Assembly (NCBI GenBank): GCA_026874595.1
Contig: CM049320.1
Coordinates: 6,081,464-6,145,463, forward strand
Length of the DNA stretch: 64,000 nucleotides
Reading direction: 5' to 3'
DNA from: Sipunculus nudus
Lineage: Eukaryota > Annelida > Sipuncula > Golfingiida > Sipunculidae
The first letter of the stretch is position 1, and each line of letters opens with the position of its first letter. Shown piece after piece: positions 23,526-36,560 of the stretch. The position numbers were made by a program, and so were the translations under genes. The notes beneath the pieces are model-generated. The model had not been told where the DNA came from, ran no database searches, and worked only from the letters and a program-made list of their open reading frames with translations.

Positions 23526-26382
23526 AGATCTGTAATGAACGTGTTCTTAAAGACCCGCAGGGACAAATAAGCTTGGGCCACGGAATAAAGACTGCACAGT
23601 GAGCGTCATCTTTGTTACTATCTGCACGAAACTGCTTTTTGTCTTATTTAAGTCAATTACAAAATTACTTTCCTTGATATTCCTTTGATTTGCTGTATAG
23701 AATGCAGCATGTGTCCAGTTTACCAGGTACATAGACCGCTTGAATAATCTAAAACTCATACAGCTCGTCGTTCTATTACTCAGGTGCTATTGACCATCTT
23801 TAGAAGACTACTACATTAATGCTTCACAGTAATAGCACCAACTGTTTATCCTCAAGTTTCTAGCTCCATTTTGTGACTATTATATCTCCTTTGTTCCAAG
23901 TCTATACCATAAAATAATAGTTAGTTTAAAGACGGTAAGATTTAGTGAAGGATGCAATTTTCCTTTAAAGGTGCAAAGCTAAGGGTGAGTACGTGGTGAA
24001 GAAGTTTAATTTGGAATTATTTGCCATTAAACCAAATTCTAACCGCTATCAGTCCACAAATTGCCATCAATGATTAAAGAGCCTGATGTTGGATTCACCA
24101 TCGCCTGGTCAGACAGATCCTTACATTGCACTGTCCACCAGAGAAATAAACAGGTCCTACAAGTCAACTCTCAATTCGTTTTAACCACTTTGCCAGCAGA
24201 CTGGAAAAATGCTGAACTCAAATGGAAAAATGTCAGGCGCAGATAATAAAAATGGAAACCAGTTCAATATTTTTGGTCAAGGAGAACGAACGAACATTCG
24301 GTTCCCAGAAGAGTAAACCAGAAATACCTAGCTGAGGATGAACAAAGATATTCATGTCTTGCACTTCTAAAAAGAACCGTATTAAGAAGCATAAGCAGCA
24401 CGGTAAAAAAAGAAATATGCATGGTGAGAGCAGGAGACGGAAAAAGTCCAGCACTCTGCTTAAACTAAAACCTCTACATTTTCTTCGGCTCTACCAAGGC
24501 AGCATACTGAACCTGCAAACAAATTGGCACCCCCTTCTCTCTACAAACTGCATGCATTTATAAAAAAGTGATGAGCGTCATCAATGGGAACTGGAGTGAA
24601 ACTGTCAGTACTGTCATATTTCATTATAGACCTTTCATAGACAGTGTAGACAAACTGGAACAGATACAATAGTGACTTACCCTCGATAGACCCTGTTCCA
24701 TACTACATAATATAATGAAAGCTACCTAGGGCATTGTGGTATTCAGCCCAGATAATTTTACGTAACATTCTCTGCAGCATCTGGAAGGAAGAGGTCATGC
24801 CACATGATTTCAAGGGTACCACAGTTATTGCCTGCATTTATAACAAGAGCAGCACATCAGACAGCAAATCGAAAAGAGAATTATGCCTTTTGTTTATTTC
24901 TGAGAGGATCCTGGCTTGCATGACAGAGGCCGGCATTATAAAACTCAGATAAGACGTCTTCCGTATGGAGAAATCCCGAGCAACTCCTTTATCCTGAACT
25001 CAGGTCTGGCAAACAAAAAGCAAGGTTGACCGAAGGAACGCTTTCAAACTTTGTTTTTGCAAACATCTTCGTCGTCCCAAATCTGCAAACAAGTAATCAA
25101 AGAGCCGCGGATAAAGCATGTTAAAGCCCAGAAAAGGTAGACAATACTCATGGAATCGTGAGGATGCCCATACTTCAATAGAGTAGTCCATTCAGATGAA
25201 ATACAGGGCTACCTGACCCAGAGCAAATATCACGTACACTGAAGTCATCGCCACGATTAATAGACTATCAAGAAATGAGTGCTGTGGGATGCGGGATCAT
25301 ACAAATAACAATAAAACAGGAAGTATATAGGCAAAGCAAATTAATGACAATCTTAACATTCTTAACCAGTTAAACATATGCTTGTTACTTTATATAAAAT
25401 ATATATATATATATATATATATGTTAGCAACATGTTTTCAAGTATGTTCGACAGAGTTGTTCTAATTTGACTGGAGCTGCATTTGGACTACAATTCGAAA
25501 CATAACCTCAGTACAGGTCAGAGTTCAGGAACTTCGAGTTCAATTCTGTCATAAACATCATTTAGCAAAGTTGTTAAACCCGAGTGCCTTAGTTCTATTC
25601 CATCCTACATCATATATTTCACTTTCTTCAGCCTTTACAGTGCATAGGTAGCCATCTTTCATGTCATATTTGATATTTCAGGTAACCTGATCATCGAATT
25701 ATACTTTTACTTGTAATGATTCCTTTATTTGTACACCCTTAAACCTTGCGGTAAAGACCAAGCTCGCGTTTGAAGAAAAGTAACTGCTTTTAACCCTCTT
25801 TGTGTCAGATTATTTGGCAGCAATTTTGTTTCTATATTGGATGTATAGGTAATCAGCTGATTAGGGCTTGATTCTTGAACATTTTTAACACTGGTAACTT
25901 TTTAACCCTTAAAAGAATTAGTTTTTGCACGAACATTACAGCAAAGTAATATTCAGTGTGACCTAACACTTAATGCTAATTACGTAATCGGCAGTCACAT
26001 TTGAGTCACATGGTAAAATATTTGATACCAAAATTACAGATCTACGATGAACAAAGAATGATTATGGCCATTTTCCAGGGCTTGGTTGGCGTTAAGGACG
26101 CCATCTTGGAATTGCCGGTAAAATATATACATAATGATGTTTTAATAAATACGTAATGAAGTAACGATGGTTCTTTGGAGCCAGAAGGCTCTTGCAGTTT
26201 GATGGGGTTTGCTCATATTTGACTCGTCTAAAAATTTTATATTGCAAGAAGTTAACCTTTTAAAATAAATCAAGTATCATATTCTTTCTCAAGAACAACA
26301 TTTTTAGATTAGGTGCCTATAAAAAATAGTATTCAGCTTTGTAGTCCCTATCACAGGCACAATATATTATAATATAAAATAT

Positions 26383-26428
<46 letters not shown>

Positions 26429-27134
26429 TTAAACGATTTAAGTCACAATGTGTAGGAGACTAATCGGAACTATTTGTGTCATCTGAGAATGCCCTCTGCT
26501 GCAGTTTTATACATTCTTCCACAGATTTATAACTACTTTGTAAATAATCTTGGTGTTCCTTACCATATGGTGCTATACCGCTGTGTCATCTACGTAAACC
26601 ACCCCAACTTTATGATCAGAAGTCATGTTAAGACCTATTTTGAATTTTTTTTCTCGGATAACATCAGTCAGTTGTCTGCAAGAGCTTGCCACAGGCCTTT
26701 GTTAGCTTTATAACGTGGATTTATTTTTCTTTACAGATAACTCCAGAAACTGGTATATGATATTTTATATACCAATGAATCCCGTGAGAAGGAAATATTG
26801 CTTTCCCCAATAAAGACATAAATATATGAAATGGCTTGTGTTGAATGTCCCTGTCAGGGCCATGAAAGTAACTCATCCGTAAATGGAAATGATGCGGTAA
26901 ATAAGACCCATTGAACGTGATATTTTTTTTTCTCTTTACTCTTTTGTCAAAAACACATAAGATTATGCTGTACAAATGCTTAATTAGTTGCTAAAATCGT
27001 GGACATGTCATTAGTTCTTTTTTCTATTTCTAACAGACTGTGTTACTGATTGTGTCGTTTCAGATTTGTCCATTGGTTCTCTGCTGCCATGTGACTATCC
27101 CCTTTACCGATGGAATAGGGTTCCTGCCCTCCCT
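23526..27134. other. gene-poor spacer with TA microsatellites
   Basis: (TA)n runs at 25,399-25,422 and 26,386-26,424. Open frames at 24,061-24,563, 24,734-24,952 and 26,474-26,713 have no recognisable domains. No repeat long enough to name. Confidence 0.45.
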
Positions 27135-27147
27135 CCCCCCCCCCCTG

Positions 27148-27186
<39 letters not shown>
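27135..27186. repeat. poly(C) and (CT)n tract
   Basis: Eleven Cs (27,135-27,145) followed by a near-perfect (CT)n run to about 27,185. The two leucine/serine-repeat open frames here are artefacts of this microsatellite. Confidence 0.95.
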
Positions 27187-27189
<3 letters not shown>

Positions 27190-27779
27190 CTTCAGGTCTT
27201 ATGGGTAAATGTTTGCAAGAGCTGAATGTGGGCGTGAGCTCGTTTCAGTGACCTGTCCTCCAGGACCAATACAATTATATTGAATGGCATGTTCATACAA
27301 AATAAAAAATATGCGTTAATAATCTCTCATGCACAACCATAAAACATCTTTATGCTACTAAGTAACAACTCGATGAACTCCATTGCAGTATAAATTACTA
27401 GGGAAGGAAAAGCATACACGTCCTTTACGTTCTATTGCTATAATGGCCTATACACAAGCTCTTGCTTCCATATTATCTAGGTATATAACCTAATTCAAAT
27501 TCAGTAAAGAGAAACCATCATCATTTGACAGGATATGGCAATGCAGTTTAATATATTTATGATCTTTTCATTTATCTCGAAAAGCATACGACACTGGAAA
27601 AAATCAGTTCCATTTCTTGTGACCTGCAGGACAGACAGAAAGCCAAGATTAAACTGAAGCTGGGGTGTGGTTTTACCTGTGCCTCATTAGCTGGAGTATT
27701 ATTCAATCAGAGCTGGGTATGATGGTGGGAGCGATTGGGATGTACCTCATAATTACATGTGAAAATATGAATAAATCAT

Positions 27780-30700
27780 GCAGCTAACGTATCACATACA
27801 CCTATACCGTCATCACATATACCCAGAGAGTGCATCCACTTGTATAAGTAAGTACGTCAGTCTGCGGGAGTATACCTGCACGGATGACTGAACATTAGGT
27901 GGCAAGCATATATAGACACATGTTATGGTAATGCCCTGTGTATCATACACAGGCAAGACTGAAGCTGGAGTTATAAACCCACTGATACTGAGAATGAATA
28001 TATCTGCTACTAGCTGAAATTCTGTCCCATAAAAGCGGGCCATAATATATGAGTTTACATATTTGTTTTAATAGCCTTTCAACAGACATCCACATCCGTT
28101 CTCGTCGTATTGCATACTTGTACACTGTTTGGTACACGTTTGAAATACATATATCAATGCAAAGTTTCATCAACAAGAAACACAAAATGAAGTCAGCTGA
28201 ATATCGACAATCTTGTAAATGTCAAATATATCCGGTGTAGTCATGATTTGTACATCACTTATTTTCATACTGCCAGGTGGTTTGAGGTAGAACGACTTTC
28301 ATGGTTATTTTGTACTTTGGCTATTTAGGTACTTAAAATAATCACAGGCCCCTGAAATCACCATTAGAACATGTCTAAATGACCTTATGTTACACATAGT
28401 AATATAAAGACACAATGTATGAAACAACTGACGGAGGACCCCGAGTGACCTGCTGTGAAAACTTTCCATTTCTGGCCTACCGATAGCATGGCACGAATTT
28501 ATCTCTTGCATGTACATCACATTGAACCAAATGGTTCCGTCTGACACAAAACTAACTCGCGTTACAGTTCCTGGCTGTTTAATTGGCTGTTTAATCAGGC
28601 TGAGTAGTTTGCTTACATTACATTTTTTAATCCATCAGTTGTGGTATACCGAGGGTAACAGTCATTGTAATAGAAGCCAAATAATAGTAATTGTAACACC
28701 TGAGCGCCTACTGTCAGGTACTATCATCTGTTGTTTAGTCAAGATACTAATATCGATTTTGTGGGCCTGCTATGTGGCACATCGGCCCATTTTAATTCAG
28801 TTATAGCCGTAGACCCGTTGTTCTTCTCAATGAGCTTTTTTCTTTACTGCGAAATATAAAGCCGCGTTTATCTTCGCGGTTTTTATGATTTTGATTAATG
28901 TTCCATCACCACGGTTTATCAAAGTATCTTTTAAAAAAGATTCCTGTTCTGCGGAACATTATTTCTAACTCAAGAGGGCAAGAATGGTTATTCACACCAT
29001 GTATAATCTTTGAGGACAGGTGGACATGTCATTGGGTCAGTTAGAGATAGATATAAATTCTAATATTAATTCTAACGTTGCCTGTTTTTTTAGGTTTTTA
29101 AATTCTTTTCAAGAAGAAACCTTTTAAAATATAAAATAAAAATATCATTCTATAAAATAATGCATCACTTTATCGCTACAGTAACGCTATCAATAAACAG
29201 GGCGAACGTAATGGTTTTTTTAATTCTCTTTTTTACAATAAATAATCAGTATTTGAATTTTTTGTAACCTTTTCTAAAGACACTCTTGTGTCTCAAACAG
29301 ATACCCAGTCGGAACAAGCATAGTATTCTTTAAAACATTTCATCCATAAGGTATTAATCCATCCATTAAGAATTTAGAATTTAGAACGTTGGCATAAATT
29401 CGTTCTCTTTGTCTGAAAAGTGTAAACCCTAAAGGATAGCACATGTATCATACAAAAAGATGTGTTTTGTCGTGTAGCACCTTTTGATCTATTCATTCAT
29501 GGCACCATGTGTATCGATGTATACGTGTATGCTTCGGTAAATCACAAACAGTATGGCCAACTTACCGACCCTGAAGAAAGCTACACAAACAACCAAACAA
29601 GCAAGCTGGCAGGTGAGCAGAGTTACACAGAAAAATGTAAAGCTAGATTCCAACCTGGTAAGCTGAAATAAATACAGCCCCCCCCCCCCCCCCCACCCGT
29701 TGTGTCACCAGAATGTCCACTAAGTATCTAACTACCTGTAATTCAATGCAATGCCATTATAATTAAAACACAACATCACATGTCTTAAATGAATTCATTT
29801 TATTTGCCCAGTGAAAATAATTGTCAGGAATATTAAAAAACATCAAAGACTAACCGTTCTCCACTTGAAATTGAAATTGGGAAAATATTAAATTGGCTGT
29901 AAAATTGGATGCAAATTCTCCATTCTTGTCATTTTTATCTTTATAGACCATGTTATTAAGATCATTTTGTTTGGTTTCTTTTTTTAAACAATGAGTTCAG
30001 TTTTCTTCCAGCTTATAATATTAATTTATTTAATACATGCATATCTTTAAATGAAAAATGTGGATCTATGTGAGGGATAGATTACCAGCAGCATATTCTT
30101 TTGATACACACATTCAGGTTAAAAAATGTATGGCTAGTCACGCAGGACTTGCTACAAACGGTTATTTATTGCTGAATCATGGAAGACCCACCGTGATGGC
30201 CTAAACGTCACCTATTTACAAGAGACACATTGTTTCATGTGATGAGTGATTACAAGTGATAAGGTAAATCTGTATATGTACATCTTTGTTGGGATCGGCA
30301 TAATTTCTTTGCCCTCACATCCAGATAAAACAACTTACTCACATCATTATTTGTAATCATATGTTTATAAAGATAGACAGTTTTGTATTATTAATACCAT
30401 AGGTAAATATATATGTATGTGTATGAAGTGATCGGGGTACTTTCCATCCTTTGACACCCAGATAAAACAATTTCTTTACATCACTGTTTACGTATGTGAT
30501 AAATACGGCATGACCTATCCACAAACAAAATAATCGTGGTCACTTATTGATGGCGGGATTTTCATTCGTTGGATCAAACATGGCACTACCTGGTGGAGGG
30601 AAAGTTTACAAATTCCAATTGAATGATTTCTTGCACGACCTGGCGGTCCGTCACGGGTCATACACAAGGATGGCTCTAAAGATAATGGTGGTATTTCGAA

Positions 30701-31110
30701 ATTCAGATGTCTGTATCTTACCGTCTGTAGACTATACAATTCAACATTATTTTGAACACCCGGATTTGTTGTTAATATAAAATAATGACCAGCATTGTTA
30801 ATGTTACCAAGAGTTTTTAGCACTGCCTTATAAGGATGGTGGTTTAACATAATCCTTGTCATCATAAAATCATATTTTTCCGGGGGCGGTCCTTCAGCGA
30901 TATCTCCTTGAATGAATGTCCAATCACTGACCTGCTCGAAAGCTTTCTTATGATTTTCAATTAGCAAAGGCACTATATCCATTCCAGTGTAATTAATGTC
31001 ATATCTTTGGACTAAAAATCTGAACATCAGTTGGAAATCCCCACATGGGATATCTAATAACCGTATTTTTGGTTTACGCAAGACTCTCTTTAATTCGTTA
31101 ATCACTGTAT
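27780..31110 (+). repeat. duplication copy B
   Basis: Collinear, direct-orientation partner of copy A blocks at 880-1,115, 4,690-4,863 and 10,842-13,290. It lacks the retroelement of copy A and keeps about 100 bp (28,743-28,848) that copy A lost at the insertion site. It ends inside an intact methyltransferase-like reading frame whose homology in copy A stops near codon 90 of this frame. A 17-C tract lies at 29,678-29,694. Confidence 0.8.
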
Positions 31111-31384
31111 GAAGAACCCCTATCATTTCTTGCGTGTATTCTAGAGTAGAACTTGGGCCGGATCCCTCGCCGCTTTTTAGTCTCGGATTCACCTTATGAG
31201 TGATGCCTCCCCAATGGCCTTTCTTGTAAATCATTTCAAAGGAATTCCTTCGGGCAGTCGGTGCTTCTTTACTCTTGACTTCAAGATTGGCATCAAACTT
31301 CTTGGTTGGCTTGTTAAGTGTAAACCGAACCGTTTCACGTGTGATACAATGTTTCACTGTCCAATCTGACGTGAGGAGACCGCT
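30515..31384 (-). CDS. SAM-dependent methyltransferase-like protein (copy B)
   Basis: A single open frame of about 280 codons. Residues about 48-55 read KKGHWGGI. The SAM-binding motif is LLDIPCGDFQLMF (about residues 99-111), followed by the acidic strand-2 end GMDIVPLLIENH. Then FIQGDIAEGPPPEKYD and TRIMLNHHPYKAVL fit motifs III-IV, and LTTNPGVQNN the strand-5 region. This is the class I methyltransferase fold of an uncharacterised family whose bacterial and invertebrate members share the D-x-x-CGD motif; the substrate is unknown. The frame is open upstream of the GTG at 31,355-31,357 to a stop at 31,385-31,387 and has no ATG until codon 42, so either that Met is the start or an upstream exon is spliced in (AG sites at 31,366-31,375). 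There is no AATAAA close to the stop. A truncated copy lies at 12,750-13,285. Confidence 0.72.
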   Translation of the reverse strand, partial: SGLLTSDWTVKHCITRETVRFTLNKPTKKFDANLEVKSKEAPTARRNSFEMIYKKGHWGGITHKVNPRLKSGEGSGPSSTLEYTQEMIGVLHTVINELKRVLRKPKIRLLDIPCGDFQLMFRFLVQRYDINYTGMDIVPLLIENHKKAFEQVSDWTFIQGDIAEGPPPEKYDFMMTRIMLNHHPYKAVLKTLGNINNAGHYFILTTNPGVQNNVELYSLQTVRYRHLNFEIPPLSLEPSLCMTRDGPPGRARNHSIGICKLSLHQVVPCLIQRMKIPPSISDHDYFVCG

Positions 31385-31629
31385 TTAAGTGGTGGTGCCT
31401 TGCTGGATTATCTTTCTTAGAATGCCAGATGCAGCCTCAGTTTTATGACAACCCTGCCTTGCTGTTCGTACAGCACGATAATTCCAAGACTGGCACACAG
31501 ACCAATTAGTAAACGCTTCTGAATGTACATCCCGAATAACCTACAAAATTAAACGCAAAAATTGTAGCAAAGATGGATTTCAATATTATCCCTGTATATA
31601 TTATTACAATGTTTGTAAAGAGGAGCATT

Positions 31630-31960
31630 GATTGCCTGTGCCTAGTTTTTATGATATAATCCACAACTGAATATCTCATTAAATAACACTAACAACATGC
31701 CCTGAAGGTTATCAACATTATCTTTATACAACTCTGCAAACAGCCCATCTTGACCAGATGCTCTGTTAATTTTCATATCACGTACCACCTTCTGTATCTC
31801 ATAATAGGTTATTTTTGTTAAATTTTCATTCTTGAGAGCTTTCATTTCCGTCCATGTTAAATACGAATAATTCTGTGATTTCATGTTTGGAAGTATGTTT
31901 CCCCGAGAGATCTAAATCATTTGATTCAGCGGGTGGTTCCGAGGAAGCTGCGGAATGAGT
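31630..31960 (-). pseudogene. LINE reverse transcriptase fragment
   Basis: Minus-strand frame with EIQKVVRDMKINRASGQDGL and FAELYKDNVDNLQGMLLVLFN, the conserved start of non-LTR reverse transcriptase (family form KxxKASGPDGIPAELYK). It is only about 80 codons with no catalytic box and no flanking RT, so it is a fragment. It lies just upstream of the methyltransferase-like frame. Confidence 0.75.
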
Positions 31961-34675
31961 TATGACAGTTGTACATCACTCGATCCTAGGAGGTCATCTG
32001 GGGTGTTAGAAGACTGACGTGGATATTAAGACTTCCTACTGGTGACGAATCAACGATGATGACATATTGTCATTCATGTTATATTGGGCTATTCTGACAG
32101 AAATATACCAGCAAAGCTTCCAATCAATACCCGAGTCGAACCTATCAGTATTGATCTGGTTGAACCGATGACTTCATCAGAGATTAGACCCAGAACGTGA
32201 CCAGGACTAAGGCCATACTTCAAGAATTGTTAATGTTTAATTTATTATTTAATTTATAATCTTGGTACTTAACAAGTATTAAGATAAATCTGTTTAATCC
32301 GGCACATGTAAAAACGTAAATCACCGCACAGAAATGTTCATAATAGTACTTTATGATAATCCGCAGGGCATCGAAACCATTAACATTTTACTTTCTGAAC
32401 TCGTAATATTTTGTACTACGTAATACTCAAGAAAAGAGAACAAGATTGTGCAAAATCATGTTATTGAATGAAAAATACACATATGAATATGGAATTTCTA
32501 TTTACGAGTGTTGATAATTTAGTAATCAATAATATATATTTACATATTTGTATATTATATATAGAAAATCCCATTATATCGGAGACGTTTCACCGAGAAA
32601 GAGCAGCAAACATTACTCTGACTTACAACAGACCAAAGCTTTGACACCGCAGGATCTTGAAACCATACTCCTGCTATTCCAAATGTCAGAATATATGCAG
32701 AGTGAGAAATGCTTTCGGAATTATCAAAATTTTAAATACTGAGTTTATGAAAGTATCAGCCGGCAGAAGCATTATGGTAGCCTACGGTATCATTTATTTT
32801 CCAGAACTTTCTGCTGTAGATACACAGCAAATAATTGTAAAGATAAATTCATTATTCACTTCTGGTAAAGAGTGATGTGATACAGTAATACAAGTTTTAT
32901 TTACCAATGTTACCAACTGTGAATGAATATAAAGTACAGTACAACAAACTGATATAATCAGAAAACATATAAAATTCATTAACCATTGTGTTTTAAAATA
33001 GAATGAACTATAAAAATGACAGAAACCCTATGAACTCGATTAAAATGATGTTGGACATTAAGGATGTAGTAAAGCCCAATCTCAAGCTTTTAGCCATATC
33101 GACAATTCAAACTTGCCGCTCAGCCATGGAAGTTCCCTTTTAGGGACCAGTCACTTATGATCATTTAGCTTATTAAAGGCCAAAAGTAGGAAAACAACAA
33201 GCAAATGCTATTGACATACCCTTACTATTTAGTTTAAATTAACAAGTTCTGATGACTGACCGGATCTGCCGATACGTCACACTCCGCTCCCAAACTGTTT
33301 GCGAATTCTAGGGCCGAATAAATGGTAATACACGCACATATATGAATTTATCATTATTATTACATATATTTTATTACCTTTTGTATGGTTGTCAACCACT
33401 TTGCCGCGTCTCTGTTGAGTAGTATCATAAATATTGATATGATCTTTTACACTACATAAGAAAGCTATATTATCAATGCTACGTGAATTTTGATCTTTAG
33501 TCTTTTTGCACCATTTTAAAGTAGTTTTATTAGATCTCCTCTGCTACAAATTGTTTCAAGGGAGTGTTTGATGATAAGAGATGCGGCAGGGTTACAGACA
33601 GGGTTACAAGTTCAACTGTAGCCATATTTATTGATTCCTGGTGAATCACACAAATCGATGGATGGCTTTATTTACAATTATGTTACATCCATTTAAATAC
33701 ATTTTGAATAAAATTACATTCAACCATCGAATTTATGTCATATTGTTTATGATCAATGTGTCGCGCGATTTCTTTTAATTGCCAAAATCAATCCATACAC
33801 TTTTCAATATGTGGCATCATTTCTGCTGAAATTGTTTCCTATATCAGCATATGTTATTCATAGAATAACAATTTAACTCTTTATAGTAAAAACGGTACAG
33901 CGCATTTTGTTTCAAATTCTAACATGGAGAATAAATTCAATGATTAATCGATGACAGGAGGGTCTAGACCAGTTAGAGTCAGATACCGGACAAATGCCCA
34001 TGGCTATAGCTCAGATGACAGTCAGCTTAAAGGACAAGCACTTTGATGTTCTTAACCTAAGTTTAAAGATACGGAAATGCAAACTTCTTTGTACATTTAG
34101 TAATATTTTGATTGAAAATATAACACGTTGAATAATTTGGCATCATGTCGTTTACCACAAAAGTATACAAAATCTTAACTACAAGGGTCGAACATAATAT
34201 CAGGACAATTCCTCTACATAAAAAATATTAAATCCTACTCATAAATCCTACATTCAGCCTTAACAATTGGATAGACCCAGCTTCTTGGACAAGAACATAC
34301 TCTCTGCAAAAAACAGCTCACTTGAATGTTTATAAACGAAGCACGATAAACCGTCACTACACCAACTGGCATTTTCAACAGGTAATACTGGAAAAAAATC
34401 CGTCCTCTTCCACAAATAATTATACATTGTGCAGATTGTATTTCTAGAAGCTTTGCGTGTTGGTTTGCATTTTTAGCTGTATATCTTTACGAAGCATGTT
34501 AAGTATGATTTGATAAACAGGTTAATATAAGTACCTATATATGCATTTGCTTGTTCGTATTTAACTGTAAATCAGATTATCTGGTAAATATGAATCAGGT
34601 TGTTTATATGAATGGTTTGATGATGAATGATCCTTAAAGGCACTGATATTGTTTTCAGTGTAATTTGATAAATAA
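31961..34675. other. no recognisable gene
   Basis: AT-rich spacer. Short open frames (32,548-32,875) show no domain. Confidence 0.45.
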
Positions 34676-34790
34676 CCCCCCCCCCCACACACACACACAC
34701 ATACACACACACACACAGTGACACACACACACAGCGTGAGACAGAACATCAGAACAACGCAAATTTACAACATAACTCCCCCCCCCCCCC
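34676..34790. repeat. poly(C)-(CA)n-poly(C) tract
   Basis: Eleven Cs (34,676-34,686), a CA-rich microsatellite to about 34,737, then 13 Cs (34,778-34,790). Valine/cysteine-rich open frames here are artefacts. Confidence 0.95.
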
Positions 34791-34934
34791 TTATTGCTGT
34801 ATCAGCAGAAGAGATTAATTAGATGATCTAAAATTTATGTTGTGTATTAAGTTTAAATGCTGCATGGAGTCTCTTTTCAATAATCCTGTTTAATTTAATT
34901 GTCTCTGACAGAACAGCTGTTTTATTTAATTGTC

Positions 34935-35150
34935 TCTGACTGGACAGCTGAGTGGTATAACGCTCGGCCGTCTTCGCTGCGACCCGGGCTCGATTCCCGG
35001 TGTGGTTATGAGAGTGGGTTGTAGTGGCCCGTCCAAGGTCGGTGGTTTTCTCCGGTTCCCCCGGTTTCCTCCACCTTGACCTACGACTGAGAGCAAGCAT
35101 CGTATTAGTTATTATAACTAGTTGTACAATCCACGTAAAATAAATAAAGT
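34935..35150 (+). mobile_element. tRNA-derived SINE
   Basis: A pol III A-box-like 'tggtataacgc' and a B-box 'gggctcgattcccgg' lie about 35 bp apart in a tRNA-like head (about 34,943-35,005). A body with 'ggttttctccggttccc' and 'cggtttcctccacc' and an A/T-rich tail follow. The body resembles conserved central domains of metazoan SINE families. A 41-bp duplication precedes it (34,885-34,950, repeating 'tttaattgtctctgac'). Confidence 0.72.
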
Positions 35151-36195
35151 TTATATTAACCCTGCACCACCTCACCTGCTGTTAGATCAATCTTTCGATA
35201 CACAATAACATTGTAACATAATAAGAGGTGACAAATGGATAAAATTGCTTACTATTTACAGTATTTTGAAAGATTCCAGAGACGATTCTACCCATTTATT
35301 GCACTTTAGAATCTGTCAAGTGGTTCCTGAGATGATGAAAATTGAGTACCGGGCTAATAATATTTTTTTTCCTAATTAACATATGAAATTTTGATAATAA
35401 TAAATAATTTGCATATGAATTAACATATTCACTATATCTTAATATTAAAGTGATCCAGAAAAGTTGAGCAGTTACTTTTTGATATTTGAGAAATGTCATG
35501 CAAATATAAAAAAGCAATTTAAGATTTTCCCCCGATTACTTAGAAAAATATATTAATTTCACCTAAATTAAAGTCAGGTACATAATTTACATATCCATTA
35601 GTATATTTATTAGCTTATATTTTAAACGTTTTTTTTTATATCTCGGATTTAACAAATGTACCTTGCGTATGTTAAGTTATGAGCAAATGAGAATGGTTAA
35701 ATTTTCACTCTTAAAATGTAAACGGTCCAGTGTGCCATTTCAAACAAATTGCCTGGAATCCTTATATTATGAAAACGGACTACTTTCTGTGTTTATTATA
35801 TGTAACATTCTTACCAATCTTACCAAATACCACATATTGATATTTGAAAAAATAAAAAATCACTAGTTCGCACCTCATTTTTGTTCATAGAACAATTAAA
35901 TTCTTGGCGTGGCCTGATGTTTAGTTATTGGTTTGGAGTTGAGGGTACAGGGTACGTGCAGGGTTTATTTAACGGATGCCTGAATGCTTTCATCTGATGC
36001 TTCGATGCCTATAGACAACTGTGTTCATCCTGTCCCCGACCCGTTAAAATAAGGGTCATGTCATGTTCACATGGGTGAACTCACCTGATCAGCTGCCGAG
36101 GATACATTCCCTGGGTGCAAAATGTGACTTTGTACATATATGGTTGCAACATATTGTCTCCTTTGTGCAAGTGGATATAATCATATTGGTAGGTT

Positions 36196-36198
<3 letters not shown>
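35151..36198. other. no recognisable gene
   Basis: AT-rich spacer without identifiable features. Confidence 0.45.

Positions 36199-36250
<52 letters not shown>
36199..36250. repeat. (TA)n microsatellite
   Basis: About 26 TA units. The Tyr-Ile repeat open frames on both strands are artefacts of it. Confidence 0.97.
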
Positions 36251-36253
<3 letters not shown>

Positions 36254-36299
36254 GCCTATTTTTTATTATCTTCACCTAATTCTAATTTCGTCTCTCCTC

Positions 36300-36560
36300 A
36301 GCCTTTTATCACACTCTTGCGGGCGAAGTGGATTTCTTGTGATCGCCTTGCGATCGGAATCTGCTCGAGCAATGACAGGCTATCCGACTATAACGGTCGT
36401 GATAAGAAAAAGCGTTATTCCTCTATCTTCACTTTGCCGGTTCACGTCCCCTTTCGAACAAACTCTCACTGCAGATAGATTCGCTGATTACTTCAATATT
36501 TTTTGTCGCATCGCCGCGACCTTGTTGAACCCTGAGACGTTTATTCCTCCCAGTTGAACC
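36300..36560 (+). pseudogene. possible LINE ORF2 fragment
   Basis: Frame 36,339-36,557 has LTADRFADYFNIFCRIAATL. This resembles the helical 'xxFADFFxxKIxxIR' segment found between endonuclease and RT of CR1/L2 elements. The segment is more GC-rich than its flanks and is followed by 18 Cs (36,586-36,603). The support is one short motif. Confidence 0.35.

Noticed and set aside
27040-27251. Ser-Leu repeat membrane peptides
   Set aside because: They come from the (CT)n tract and poly(C).
30547-30780. Plus-strand 77-codon protein
   Set aside because: It is antisense to the methyltransferase-like gene.
34940-35010. A functional tRNA gene
   Set aside because: The A and B boxes are present, but the sequence cannot close a cloverleaf by eye and is followed by a SINE body.
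34828-35175. Minus-strand 115-codon protein
   Set aside because: It is antisense reading through the SINE.
36063-36478. Tyr-Ile repeat proteins on both strands
   Set aside because: They are translated from a (TA)n microsatellite.
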